Positions 1-15,522 of a DNA stretch of 64,000 nucleotides are shown one piece after another. This stretch comes from Allodiplogaster sudhausi (taxonomy: Eukaryota > Nematoda > Chromadorea > Rhabditida > Diplogasteridae): contig CALZFC010000041.1 in NCBI GenBank assembly GCA_945643635.1, positions 1 to 64,000 of the forward strand, in the 5' to 3' direction. Each line of letters opens with the position of its first letter. Within the stretch, counting starts at the first letter, position 1. Both the position numbers and the translations under genes were made by a program. A model generated the notes under the pieces. It saw only the letters and a program-made list of their open reading frames with translations, ran no database searches and was not told where the DNA came from.

Positions 1-391
1 ACAGTACGCCTTCACTGCTCGGGACTATGGACGAAAGGTGGACTATTTAAATTTTATATTAATATTTACAAGGGTAAATAAAAGTATATTGAGGTTTAGG
101 ATAAATATATATATATTATAACTATTAATTACAGTACGCCTTCACTGCTCGTGGACTATGGACGAAAGGTGGACTATTTAAATTTATATTAATATTTACA
201 AGGTAAAATAATGTATTGAGGTTTAGGATAAATTATTATATAATAACTATTATTACAGTACGCCTTCACTGCTCGTGACTATGGACGAAAGGTGGACTAT
301 TTAAATTTTATATTAATATTTACAGGGTAAAATAAAATGTTATATTGAGGTTTAGGATAAATATATATATATATATAATAACTAATTAATT
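1..391 (+). repeat. Three degraded units at the left window edge
   Basis: The heads at 1, 131 and 255 give unit lengths of 130, 124 and 137. Together they carry at least eight one- or two-base indels in otherwise invariant positions: CGTGG reads CGGG in unit 1 and CGTG in unit 3, ACAAGGGT reads ACAAGGT and ACAGGGT, and A-runs in GTAAAATAAAATG are shortened. The changes are mostly homopolymer shortenings, the usual residual error of long-read consensus at low coverage. True decay at an array edge is the alternative. Confidence 0.85.
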
Positions 392-3300
392 ACAGTACGC
401 CTTCACTGCTCGTGGACTATGGACGAAAGGTGGACTATTTAAATTTTATATTAATATTTACAAGGGTAAAATAAAATGTATATTGAGGTTTAGGATAAAT
501 ATATATATATAATAACTAATTAATTACAGTACGCCTTCACTGCTCGTGGACTATGGACGAAAGGTGGACTATTTAATTTTATATTAATATTTACAAGGGT
601 AAAATAAAATGTTATTGAGGTTTAGGATAAATATATATATATATAAACTAATTAATTACAGTACGCCTTCACTGCTCGTGGACTATGGACGAAAGGTGGA
701 CTATTTAAATTTTATATTAATATTTACAAGGGTAAAATAAAATGTATATTGAGGTTTAGGATAAATATATATATATAAAAACTAATTAATTACAGTACGC
801 CTTCACTGCTCGTGGACTATGGACGAAAGGTGGACTATTTAAATTTTATATTAATATTTACAAGGGAAAATAAAATGTATATTGAGGTTTAGGATAAATA
901 TATATATATATAATAACTAATTAATTACAGTACGCCTTCACTGCTCGTGGACTATGGACGAAAGGTGGACTATTTAAATTTTATATTAATATTTACAAGG
1001 GTAAAATAAAATGTATATTGAGGTTTAGGATAAATATATATATATATAATAACTAATTAATTACAGTACGCCTTCACTGCTCGTGGACTATGGACGAAAG
1101 GTGGACTATTTAAATTTTATATTAATATTTACAAGGGTAAATAAAATGTATATTGAGGTTTAGGATAAATATATATATATAATAATAACTAATTAATTAC
1201 AGTACGCCTTCACTGCTCGTGGACTATGGACGAAAGGTGGACTATTTAAATTTTAATTAATATTTACAAGGGTAAAATAAAATGTATATTTGAGGTTTAG
1301 GATAAATATATATATATATAATAACTATTAATTACAGTACGCCTTCACTGCTCGTGGACTATGGACGAAAGGTGGACTATTTAAATTTTATATTAATATT
1401 TACAAGGGTAAAATAAAATGTATATTGAGGTTTAGGATAAATATATATATATATATAACTAATTAATTACAGTACGCCTTCACTGCTCGTGGACTATGGA
1501 CGAAAGGTGGACTATTTAATTTTATATTAATATTTACAAGGGTAAAATAAAATGTATATTGAGGTTTAGGATAAATATATATATATATATAATAACTAAT
1601 TAATTACAGTACGCCTTCACTGCTCGTGGACTATGGACGAAAGGTGGACTATTTAAATTTTATTAATATTTACAAGGGTAAAATAAAATGTATATTGAGG
1701 TTTAGGATAAATATATATATATAATAACTAATTAATTACAGTACGCCTTCACTGCTCGTGGACTATGGACGAAAGGTGGACTATTTAAATTTTATTTAAT
1801 ATTTACAAGGGTAAAATAAAATGTATATTGAGGTTTTAGGATAAATTATATATATATATATAATACTAATTAATTACAGTACGCCTTCACTGCTCGTGGA
1901 CTATGGACGAAAGGTGGACTATTTAAATTTTATATTAATATTTACAAGGGTAAAATAAAATGTATATTGAGGTTTAGGATAAATATATATATATATAATA
2001 ACTAATTAATTACAGTACGCCTTCACTGCTCGTGGACTATGGACGAAAGGTGGACTATTTAAATTTTATATAATATTTACAAGGGTAAAATAAAATGTAT
2101 ATTGAGGTTTAGGATAAATATATATATATATAATAACTAATTAATTACAGTACGCCTTCACTGCTCGTGGACTATGGACGAAAGGTGGACTATTTAAATT
2201 TTATATTAATATTTACAAGGGTAAAATAAAATGTATATTGAGGTTTAGGATAAATATATATATATATATATATCTAATACTAATTATTACAGTACGCCTT
2301 CACTGCTCGTGGACTATGGACGAAAGGTGGACTATTTAAATTTTATATTAATATTTACAAGGGTAAATAAAATGTATATTGAGGTTTAGGATAAATATAT
2401 ATATATATATAACTAATTAATTACAGTACGCCTTCACTGCTCGTGGACTATGGACGAAAGGTGGACTATTTAAATTTTATATTAATATTTACAAGGGTAA
2501 AATAAAATGTATATTGAGGTTTAGGATAAATATATATATATATAATAACTAATTAATTACAGTACGCCTTCACTGCTCGTGGACTATGGACGAAAGGTGG
2601 ACTATTTAAATTTTATATTAATATTTACAAGGGTAAAATAAAATGTATATTGAGGTTTAGGATAAATATATATATATATAATAACTAATTAATTACAGTA
2701 CGCCTTCACTGCTCGTGGACTATGGACGAAAGGTGGACTATTTAAATTTTATATTAATATTTACAAGGGTAAAATAAAATGTATATTGAGGTTTAGGATA
2801 AATATATATATATATATAATACTAATTAATTACAGTACGCCTTCACTGCTCGTGGACTATGGACGAAAGGTGGACTATTTAAATTTTATATTAATATTTA
2901 CAAGGGTAAAATAAAATGTATATTGAGGTTTAGGATAAATATATATATATATATATAATAATAAATATATTACAGTACGCCTTCACTGCTCGTGGACTAT
3001 GGACGAAAGGTGGACTATTTAAATTTTATATTAATATTTACAAGGGTAAAATAAAATGTATATTGAGGTTTAGGATAAATATATATATATATAATAACTA
3101 ATTAATTACAGTACGCCTTCACTGCTCGTGGACTATGGACGAAAGGTGGACTATTTAAATTTTATATTAATATTTACAAGGGTAAAATAAAATGTATATT
3201 GAGGTTTAGGATAAATATATATATATATAATAATAATTAATTACATTACGCCTTCACTGCTCGTGGACTATGGACGAAAGGTGGACTATTTAAATTTTAT

Positions 3301-5720
3301 ATTAATATTTACAAGGGTAAAATAAAATGTATATTGAGGTTTGGATAAATATATATATATATAATAACTAATTAATTACAGTACGCCTTCACTGCTCGTG
3401 GACTATGGACGAAAGGTGGACTATTTAAATTTTATATTAATATTTACAAGGGTAAAATAAAATGTATATTGAGGTTTAGGATAAATATATATATATATAA
3501 TAACTAATTAATTACAGTACGCCTTCACTGCTCGTGGACTATGGACGAAAGGTGGACTATTTAAATTTTATATTAATATTTACAAGGGTAAAATAAAATG
3601 TATATTGAGGTTTAGGATAAATAATATATATATATATATAATAATAACTAATTAATTACAGTACGCCTTCACTGCTCGTGGACTATGGACGAAAGGTGGA
3701 CTATTTAAATTTTATATTAATATTTACAAGGGTAAAATAAAATGTATATTGAGGTTTAGGATAAATATATATATATATATAACTAATTAATTACAGTACG
3801 CCTTCACTGCTCGTGGACTATGGACGAAAGGTGGACTATTTAAATTATATTAATATTTACAAGGGTAAAATAAAATGTATATTGAGGTTTAGGATAATAT
3901 ATATATATATATATAACTAATTAATTACAGTACGCCTTCACTGCTCGTCGGACTATGGACGAAAGGTGGACTATTTAAATTTTATATTAATATTTACAAG
4001 GGTAAAATAAAATGTATATTGAGGTTTAGGATAAATATATATATATATATATAATAACTAATTAATTACAGTACGCCTTCACTGCTCGTGGACTATGGAC
4101 GAAAGGTGGACTATTTAAATTTTATATTAATATTTACAAGGGTAAAATAAAATGTATATTGAGGTTTAGGATAATATATATATATATATAATAACTAATT
4201 AATTACAGTACGCCTTCACTGCTCGTGGACTATGGACGAAAGGTGGACTATTTAAATTTTATATTAATATTTACAAGGGTAAAATAAAATGTATATTTGA
4301 GGTTTAGGATAAATATATATATATATAATAACTAATTAATTACAGTACGCCTTCACTGCTCGTGGACTATGGACGAAAGGTGGACTATTTAAATTTTATA
4401 TTAATATTTACAAGGGTAAAATAAAATGTATATTGAGGTTTAGGATAAATATATATATATATAATAACTAATTAATTACAGTACGCCTTCACTGCTCGTG
4501 GACTATGGACGAAAGGTGGACTATTTAAATTTTATATTAATATTTACAAGGGTAAAATAAAATGTATATTGAGGTTTAGGATAAATATATATATATAATA
4601 ACTAATAATTACAGTACGCCTTCACTGCTCGTGGACTATGGACGAAAGGTGGACTATTTAAATTTTATATTAATATTTACAAGGGTAAAATAAAATGTAT
4701 ATTGAGGTTTAGGATAAATATATATATATATAATAACTAATTAATTACAGTACGCCTTCACTGCTCGTGGACTATGGACGAAAGGTGGACTATTTAAATT
4801 TTATATTAATATTTACAAGGGTAAAATAAAATGTATATTGAGGTTTAGGATAAATATATATATATATATACTAATTAATTACAGTACGCCTTCACTGCTC
4901 GTGGACTATGGACGAAAGGTGGACTATTTAAATTTTATATTAATATTTACAAGGGTAAAATAAAATGTATATTGAGGTTTAGGATAAATATATATATATA
5001 TATATATATATAATAACTAATTAATTAATTAGTACGCCTTCACTGCTCGTGGACTATGGACGAAAGGTGGACTATTTAAATTTTATATTAATATTTACAA
5101 GGGTAAATAAAATGTAATTGAGGTTTAGGATAAATATATATTATATAATAACTAATTAATTACAGTACGCCTTCACTGCTCGTGGACTATGGACGAAAGG
5201 TGGACTATTTAAATTTTATATTAATATTTACAAGGGTAAAATAAAATGTATATTGAGGTTTAGGATAAATATATATATATATATAATAACTAATTAATTA
5301 CAGTACGCCTTCACTGCTCGTGACTATGGACGAAAGGTGGACTATTTAAATTTTATATTAATATTTACAAGGGTAAAATAAAATGTATATTGAGGTTTAG
5401 GATAAATATATATATATATATATATAATAACTAATTAATTACAGTACGCCTTCACTGCTCGTGGACTATGGACGAAAGGTGGACTATTTAAATTTTATAT
5501 TAATATTTACAAGGGTAAAATAAAATGTATATTGAGGTTTAGGATAAATATATATATATATATAATAACTAATTAATTACAGTACGCCTTCACTGCTCGT
5601 GGACTATGGACGAAAGGTGGACTATTTAAATTTATATTAATATTTACAAGGGTAAAATAAAATGTATATTGAGGTTTAGGATAATATATATATATATATA
5701 TATATAACTAATTAATTACA

Positions 5721-5728
5721 GTACGTAC
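5721..5728 (+). repeat. GTAC duplication in a unit head
   Basis: The head reads ACAGTACGTACGCC in place of ACAGTACGCC, a 4-bp tandem duplication seen once in the window. Confidence 0.85.
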
Positions 5729-6634
5729 GCCTTCACTGCTCGTGGACTATGGACGAAAGGTGGACTATTTAAATTTTATATTAATATTTACAAGGGTAAA
5801 ATAAAATGTATATTGAGGTTTAGGATAAATATATATATATAATAACTAATTAATTACAGTACGCCTTCACTGCTCGTGGACTATGGACGAAAGGTGGACT
5901 ATTTAAATTTTATATTAATATTTACAAGGGTAAAATAAAATGTATATTGAGGTTTAGGATAATATATATATATATAATAACTAATTAATTACAGTACGCC
6001 TTCACTGCTCGTGGACTATGGACGAAAGGTGGACTATTTAAATTTTATATTAATATTTACAAGGGTAAAATAAAATGTATATTGAGGTTTAGGATAAATA
6101 TATATATATATAATAACTAATTAATTACAGTACGCCTTCACTGCTCGTGGACTATGGACGAAAGGTGGACTATTTAAATTTTATATTAATATTTACAAGG
6201 GTAAAATAAAATGTATATTGAGGTTTAGGATAAATATATATATATAATAACTAATTAATTACAGTACGCCTTCACTGCTCGTGGACTATGGACGAAAGGT
6301 GGACTATTTAAATTTTATATTAATATTTACAAGGGTAAAATAAAATGTATATTGAGGTTTAGGATAATAATATATTATATATAATAACTAATTAATTACA
6401 GTACGCCTTCACTGCTCGTGGACTATGGACGAAAGGTGGACTATTTAAATTTTATATTAATATTTACAAGGGTAAAATAAAATGTATATTGAGGTTTAGG
6501 ATAAATATATATATATAATAACTAATTAATTACAGTACGCCTTCACTGCTCGTGGACTATGGACGAAAGGTGGACTATTTAAATTTTATATTAATATTTA
6601 CAAGGGTAAAATAAAATGTATATTGAGGTTTAGG

Positions 6635-6670
<36 letters not shown>

Positions 6671-8414
6671 TTATTACAGTACGCCTTCACTGCTCGTGGA
6701 CTATGGACGAAAGGTGGACTATTTAAATTTTATATTAATATTTACAAGGGTAAAATAAAATGTATATTGAGGTTTAGGATAAATATATATATATATAATA
6801 ACTAATTAATTACAGTACGCCTTCACTGCTCGTGGACTATGGACGAAAGGTGGACTATTTAAATTTATATTAATATTTACAAGGGTAAAATAAAATGTAT
6901 ATTGAGGTTTAGGATAATATATATATATATATAATAACTAATTAATTACAGTACGCCTTCACTGCTCGTGGACTATGGACGAAAGGTGGACTATTTAAAT
7001 TTTATATTAATATTTACAAGGGTAAAATAAAATGTATATTGAGGTTTAGGATAATATATATATATATATAATATAATACTAATTAATTACAGTACGCCTT
7101 CACTGCTCGTGGACTATGGACGAAAGGTGGACTATTTAAATTTTATATTAATATTTACAAGGGTAAAATAAAATGTATATTGAGGTTTAGGATAAATATA
7201 TATATATATAATAACTAATTAATTACAGTACGCCTTCACTGCTCGTGGACTATGGACGAAAGGTGGACTATTTAAATTTTATATTAATATTTACAAGGGT
7301 AAAATAAAATGTATATTGAGGTTTAGGATAAATATATATATATATAATAACTAATTAATTACAGTACGCCTTCACTGCTCGTGGACTATGGACGAAAGGT
7401 GGACTATTTAAATTTTATATTAATATTTACAAGGGTAAAATAAAATGTATATTGAGGTTTAGGATAAATATATATATATAATAACTAATTAATTACAGTA
7501 CGCCTTCACTGCTCGTGGACTATGGACGAAAGGTGGACTATTTAAATTTTATATTAATATTTACAAGGGTAAAATAAAATGTATATTGAGGTTTAGGATA
7601 AATATATATATATAATAACTAATTAATTACAGTACGCCTTCACTGCTCGTGGACTATGGACGAAAGGTGGACTATTTAAATTTTATATTAATATTTACAA
7701 GGGTAAAATAAAATGTATATTGAGGTTTAGGATAAATATATATATATATAATAACTAATTAATTACAGTACGCCTTCACTGCTCGTGGACTATGGACGAA
7801 AGGTGGACTATTTAAATTTTATATTAATATTTACAAGGGTAAAATAAAATGTATATTGAGGTTTAGGATAAATATATATATATATATAACTAATTAATTA
7901 CAGTACGCCTTCACTGCTCGTGGACTATGGACGAAAGGTGGACTATTTAAATTTTATATTAATATTTACAAGGGTAAAATAAAATGTATATTGAGGTTTA
8001 GGATAAATATATATATATATATATATATAACTAATTAATTACAGTACGCCTTCACTGCTCGTGGACTATGGACGAAAGGTGGACTATTTAAATTTTATAT
8101 TAATATTTACAAGGGTAAAATAAAATGTATATTGAGGTTTAGGATAAATATATATATATATATAACTAATTAATTACAGTACGCCTTCACTGCTCGTGGA
8201 CTATGGACGAAAGGTGGACTATTTAAATTTTATATTAATATTTACAAGGGTAAAATAAAATGTATATTGAGGTTTAGGATAAATATATATATATATAATA
8301 ACTAATTAATTACAGTACGCCTTCACTGCTCGTGGACTATGGACGAAAGGTGGACTATTTAAATTTTATATTAATATTTACAAGGGTAAAATAAAATGTA
8401 TATTGAGGTTTAGG

Positions 8415-8417
<3 letters not shown>

Positions 8418-8446
<29 letters not shown>
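8418..8446. repeat. Expanded TA tract, 29 nt
   Basis: An alternating AT run about twice the modal 15 nt, preceded by GGATA with one A missing and followed by the ATATAAC junction. Confidence 0.85.
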
Positions 8447-8447
<1 letters not shown>

Positions 8448-10196
8448 CTAATTAATTACAGTACGCCTTCACTGCTCGTGGACTATGGACGAAAGGTGGA
8501 CTATTTAAATTTTATATTAATATTTACAAGGGTAAAATAAAATGTATATTGAGGTTTAGGATAAATATATATATATATATAATAACTAATTAATTACAGT
8601 ACGCCTTCACTGCTCGTGGACTATGGACGAAAGGTGGACTATTTAAATTTTATATTAATATTTACAAGGGTAAAATAAAATGTATATTGAGGTTTAGGAT
8701 AAATATATATATATATAATAACTAATTAATTACAGTACGCCTTCACTGCTCGTGGACTATGGACGAAAGGTGGACTATTTAAATTTTATATAATATTTAC
8801 AAGGGTAAAATAAAATGTATATTGAGGTTTAGGATAATATATATATATATAATAACTAATTAATTACAGTACGCCTTCACTGCTCGTGGACTATGGACGA
8901 AAGGTGGACTATTTAAATTTTATATTAATATTTACAAGGGTAAAATAAAATGTATATTGAGGTTTAGGATAAATATATATATATAATAACTAATTAATTA
9001 CAGTACGCCTTCACTGCTCGTGGACTATGGACGAAAGGTGGACTATTTAAATTTTATATTAATATTTACAAGGGTAAAATAAAATGTATATTGAGGTTTA
9101 GGATAAATATATATATATATAATAACTAATTAATTACAGTACGCCTTCACTGCTCGTGGACTATGGACGAAAGGTGGACTATTTAAATTTATATTAATAT
9201 TTACAAGGGTAAAATAAAATGTATATTGAGGTTTAGGATAAATATATATATATATATATATATAATAACTAATTAATTACAGTACGCCTTCACTGCTCGT
9301 GGACTATGGACGAAAGGTGGACTATTTAAATTTTATATTAATATTTACAAGGGTAAATAAAATGTATATTGAGGTTTAGGATAAATATATATATATATAA
9401 CTAATTAATTACAGTACGCCTTCACTGCTCGTGGACTATGGACGAAAGGTGGACTATTTAAATTTTATATTAATATTTACAAGGGTAAAATAAATGTATA
9501 TTGAGGTTTAGGATAAATATATATATATAATAACTAATTAATTACAGTACGCCTTCACTGCTCGTGGACTATGGACGAAAGGTGGACTATTTAAATTTTA
9601 TATTAATATTTACAAGGGTAAAATAAAATGTATATTGAGGTTTAGGATAAATATATATATATATATATAATATATATACTAATTAATTACAGTACGCCTT
9701 CACTGCTCGTGGACTATGGACGAAAGGTGGACTATTTAAATTTTATATTAATATTTACAAGGGTAAAATAAAATGTATATTGAGGTTTAGGATAAATATA
9801 TATATATAATAACTAATTAATTACAGTACGCCTTCACTGCTCGTGGACTATGGACGAAAGGTGGACTATTTAAATTTTATATTAATATTTACAAGGGTAA
9901 AATAAAATGTATATTGAGGTTTAGGATAAATATATATATATATATAACTAATTAATTACAGTACGCCTTCACTGCTCGTGGACTATGGACGAAAGGTGGA
10001 CTATTTAAATTTTATATTAATATTTACAAGGGTAAAATAAAATGTATATTGAGGTTTAGGATAAATATATATATATATAATAACTAATTAATTACAGTAC
10101 GCCTTCACTGCTCGTGGACTATGGACGAAAGGTGGACTATTTAAATTTTATATTAATATTTACAAGGGTAAAATAAAATGTATATTGAGGTTTAGG

Positions 10197-10232
<36 letters not shown>

Positions 10233-11736
10233 TTACAGTACGCCTTCACTGCTCGTGGACTATGGACGAAAGGTGGACTATTTAAATTTTATATTAATAT
10301 TTACAAGGGTAAAATAAAATGTATATTGAGGTTTAGGATAAATATATATATATATATAACTAATTAATTACAGTACGCCTTCACTGCTCGTGGACTATGG
10401 ACGAAAGGTGGACTATTTAAATTTTATATTAATATTTACAAGGGTAAAATAAAATGTATATTGAGGTTTAGGATAAATATATATATATATATAATAACTA
10501 ATTAATTACAGTACGCCTTCACTGCTCGTGGACTATGGACGAAAGGTGGACTATTTAAATTTATATTAATATTTACAAGGGTAAAATAAAATGTATATTG
10601 AGGTTTAGGATAAATATATATATATAATAAACTAATTAATTACAGTACGCCTTCACTGCTCGTGGACTATGGACGAAAGGTGGACTATTTAAATTTTATA
10701 TTAATATTTACAAGGGTAAAATAAAATGTATATTGAGGTTTAGGATAAATATATATATATATAATAACTAATTAATTACAGTACGCCTTCACTGCTCGTG
10801 GACTATGGACGAAAGGTGGACTATTTAAATTTTATATTAATATTTACAAGGGTAAAATAAAATGTATATTGAGGTTTAGGATAAATATATATATATAATA
10901 ACTAATTTAATTACAGTACGCCTTCACTGCTCGTGGACTATGGACGAAAGGTGGACTATTTAAATTTTATATTAATATTTACAAGGGTAAAATAAAATGT
11001 ATATTGAGGTTTAGGATAAATATATATATATATATAATAACTAATTAATTACAGTACGCCTTCACTGCTCGTGGACTATGGACGAAAGGTGGACTATTTA
11101 AATTTTATATTAATATTTACAAGGGTAAAATAAAATGTATATTGAGGTTTAGGATAAATATATATATATATATAATAACTAATTAATTACAGTACGCCTT
11201 CACTGCTCGTGGACTATGGACGAAAGGTGGACTATTTAAATTTTATATTAATATTTACAAGGGTAAAATAAAATGTATATTGAGTTTAGGATAAATATAT
11301 ATATATATAATAACTAATTAATTACAGTACGCCTTCACTGCTCGTGGACTATGGACGAAAGGTGGACTATTTAAATTTTATATTAATATTTACAAGGGTA
11401 AAATAAAATGTATATTGAGGTTTAGGATAAATATATATATATATATAATAACTAATTAATTACAGTACGCCTTCACTGCTCGTGGACTATGGACGAAAGG
11501 TGGACTATTTAAATTTTATATTAATATTTACAAGGGTAAAATAAAATGTATATTGAGGTTTAGGATAAATATATATATATAATAACTAATTAATTACAGT
11601 ACGCCTTCACTGCTCGTGGACTATGGACGAAAGGTGGACTATTTAAATTTTATATTAATATTTACAAGGGTAAAATAAAATGTATATTGAGGTTTAGGAT
11701 AAATATATATATATAATAATAACTAATTAATTACAG

Positions 11737-11743
11737 TACGCGC
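11737..11743 (+). repeat. CG duplication in a unit head
   Basis: The head reads ACAGTACGCGCC, with one extra CG step. Seen once. Confidence 0.8.
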
Positions 11744-14700
11744 CTTCACTGCTCGTGGACTATGGACGAAAGGTGGACTATTTAAATTTTATATTAATAT
11801 TTACAAGGGTAAAATAAAATGTATATTGAGGTTTAGGATAAATATATATATATATATAACTAATTAATTACAGTACGCCTTCACTGCTCGTGGACTATGG
11901 ACGAAAGGTGGACTATTTAAATTTTATATTAATATTTACAAGGGTAAATAAAATGTATATTGAGGTTTAGGATAATATATATATATATATATATAATAAC
12001 TAATTAATTACAGTACGCCTTCACTGCTCGTGGACTATGGACGAAAGGTGGACTATTTAAATTTTATATTAATATTTACAAGGGTAAAATAAAATGTATA
12101 TTGAGGTTTAGGATAAATATATATATATATAATAACTAATTAATTACAGTACGCCTTCACTGCTCGTGGACTATGGACGAAAGGTGGACTATTTAAATTT
12201 TATATTAATATTTACAAGGGTAAAATAAAATGTATATTGAGGTTTAGGATAAATATATATATATATATATAACTAATTAATTACAGTACGCCTTCACTGC
12301 TCGTGGACTATGGACGAAAGGTGGACTATTTAAATTTTATATTAATATTTACAAGGGTAAAATAAAATGTATATTGAGGTTTAGGATAAATATATATATA
12401 TATAATAACTAATTAATTACAGTACGCCTTCACTGCTCGTGGACTATGGACGAAAGGTGGACTATTTAAATTTATATTAATATTTACAAGGGTAAAATAA
12501 AATGTATATTGAGGTTTAGGATAAATATATATATATAAATAATACTAATTAATTACAGTACGCCTTCACTGCTCGTGGACTATGGACGAAAGGTGGACTA
12601 TTTAAATTTTATATTAATATTTACAAGGGTAAAATAAAATGTATATTGAGGTTTAGGATAAATATATATATATAATAACTAATTAATTACAGTACGCCTT
12701 CACTGCTCGTGGACTATGGACGAAAGGTGGACTATTTAAATTTTATATTAATATTTACAAGGGTAAAATAAAATGTATATTGAGGTTTAGGATAAATATA
12801 TTATATATAATAACTAATTAATTACAGTACGCCTTCACTGCTCGTGGACTATGGACGAAAGGTGGACTATTTAAATTTTATATTAATATTTACAAGGGTA
12901 AAATAAAATGTATATTGAGGTTTAGGATAAATATATATATATATAAATAACTAATTAATTACAGTACGCCTTCACTGCTCGTGGACTATGGACGAAAGGT
13001 GGACTATTTAAATTTTATATTAATATTTACAAGGGTAAAATAAAATGTATATTGAGGTTTAGGATAAATATATATATATATAATAACTAATTAATTACAG
13101 TACGCCTTCACTGCTCGTGGACTATGGACGAAAGGTGGACTATTTAAATTTTATATTAATATTTACAAGGGTAAAATAAAATGTATATTGAGGTTTAGGA
13201 TAAATATATATATATATAATAACTAATTAATTACAGTACGCCTTCACTGCTCGTGGACTATGGACGAAAGGTGGACTATTTAAATTTTATATTAATATTT
13301 ACAAGGGTAAAATAAAATGTATATTGAGGTTTAGGATAAATATATATATATATATATATATATAATAACTAATTAATTACAGTACGCCTTCACTGCTCGT
13401 GGACTATGGACGAAAGGTGGACTATTTAAATTTTATATTAATATTTACAAGGGTAAAATAAAATGTATATTGAGGTTTAGGATAAATATATATATATATA
13501 ATAACTAATTAATTACAGTACGCCTTCACTGCTCGTGGACTATGGACGAAAGGTGGACTATTTAAATTTATATTAATATTTACAAGGGTAAAATAAAATG
13601 TATATTGAGGTTTAGGATAAATATATATATATATATAACTAATTAATTACAGTACGCCTTCACTGCTCGTGGACTATGGACGAAAGGTGGACTATTTAAA
13701 TTTTATATTAATATTTACAAGGGTAAAATAAAATGTATATTGAGGTTTAGGATAAATATATATATATAATAACTAATTAATTACAGTACGCCTTCACTGC
13801 TCGTGGACTATGGACGAAAGGTGGACTATTTAAATTTTATATTAATATTTACAAGGGTAAAATAAAATGTATATTGAGGTTTAGGATAAATATATATATA
13901 TATAATAACTAATTAATTACAGTACGCCTTCACTGCTCGTGGACTATGGACGAAAGGTGGACTATTTAAATTTTATATTAATATTTACAAGGGTAAAATA
14001 AAATGTATATTGAGGTTTAGGATAAATATATATATATATAATAACTAATTAATTACAGTACGCCTTCACTGCTCGTGGACTATGGACGAAAGGTGGACTA
14101 TTTAAATTTTATATTAATATTTACAAGGGTAAAATAAAATGTATATTGAGGTTTAGGATAAATATATATATATATAATAACTAATTAATTACAGTACGCC
14201 TTCACTGCTCGTGGACTATGGACGAAAGGTGGACTATTTAAATTTTATATTAATATTTACAAGGGTAAAATAAAATGTATATTGAGGTTTAGGATAAATA
14301 TATATATATAATAACTAATTAATTACAGTACGCCTTCACTGCTCGTGGACTATGGACGAAAGGTGGACTATTTAAATTTTATATTAATATTTACAAGGGT
14401 AAAATAAAATGTATATTGAGGTTTAGGATAAATATATATATATATAATAACTAATTAATTACAGTACGCCTTCACTGCTCGTGGACTATGGACGAAAGGT
14501 GGACTATTTAAATTTTATATTAATATTTACAAGGGTAAAATAAAATGTATATTGAGGTTTAGGATAAATATATATATATATAAATAACTAATTAATTACA
14601 GTACGCCTTCACTGCTCGTGGACTATGGACGAAAGGTGGACTATTTAAATTTTATATTAATATTTACAAGGGTAAAATAAAATGTATATTGAGGTTTAGG

Positions 14701-15510
14701 ATAAATATATATATATATATATAATAACTAATTAATTACAGTACGCCTTCACTGCTCGTGGACTATGGACGAAAGGTGGACTATTTAAATTTTATATTAA
14801 TATTTACAAGGGTAAAATAAAATGTATATTGAGGTTTAGGATAAATATATATATATATATAACTAATTAATTACAGTACGCCTTCACTGCTCGTGGACTA
14901 TGGACGAAAGGTGGACTATTTAAATTTTATATTAATATTTACAAGGGTAAAATAAAATGTATATTGAGGTTTAGGATAAATATATATATATATAATAACT
15001 AATTAATTACAGTACGCCTTCACTGCTCGTGGACTATGGACGAAAGGTGGACTATTTAAATTTTATATTAATATTTACAAGGGTAAAATAAAATGTATAT
15101 TGAGGTTTAGGATAAATATATATATATATAATAACTAATTAATTACAGTACGCCTTCACTGCTCGTGGACTATGGACGAAAGGTGGACTATTTAAATTTT
15201 ATATTAATATTTACAAGGGTAAAATAAAATGTATATTGAGGTTTAGGATAAATATATATATATATAATAACTAATTAATTACAGTACGCCTTCACTGCTC
15301 GTGGACTATGGACGAAAGGTGGACTATTTAAATTTTATATTAATATTTACAAGGGTAAAATAAAATGTATATTGAGGTTTAGGATAAATATATATATATA
15401 ATAATAACTAATTAATTACAGTACGCCTTCACTGCTCGTGGACTATGGACGAAAGGTGGACTATTTAAATTTTATATTAATATTTACAAGGGTAAAATAA
15501 AATGTATATT

Positions 15511-15522
15511 GAGGTTTATAAT
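15511..15522 (+). repeat. Unit lacking GGA before the TA tract
   Basis: GAGGTTTAGGATAAAT is shortened to GAGGTTTATAAT. GGA and one A are lost, so the TA-rich tract begins directly after GAGGTTTA. It is the only copy I saw without the GGA. Confidence 0.8.
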
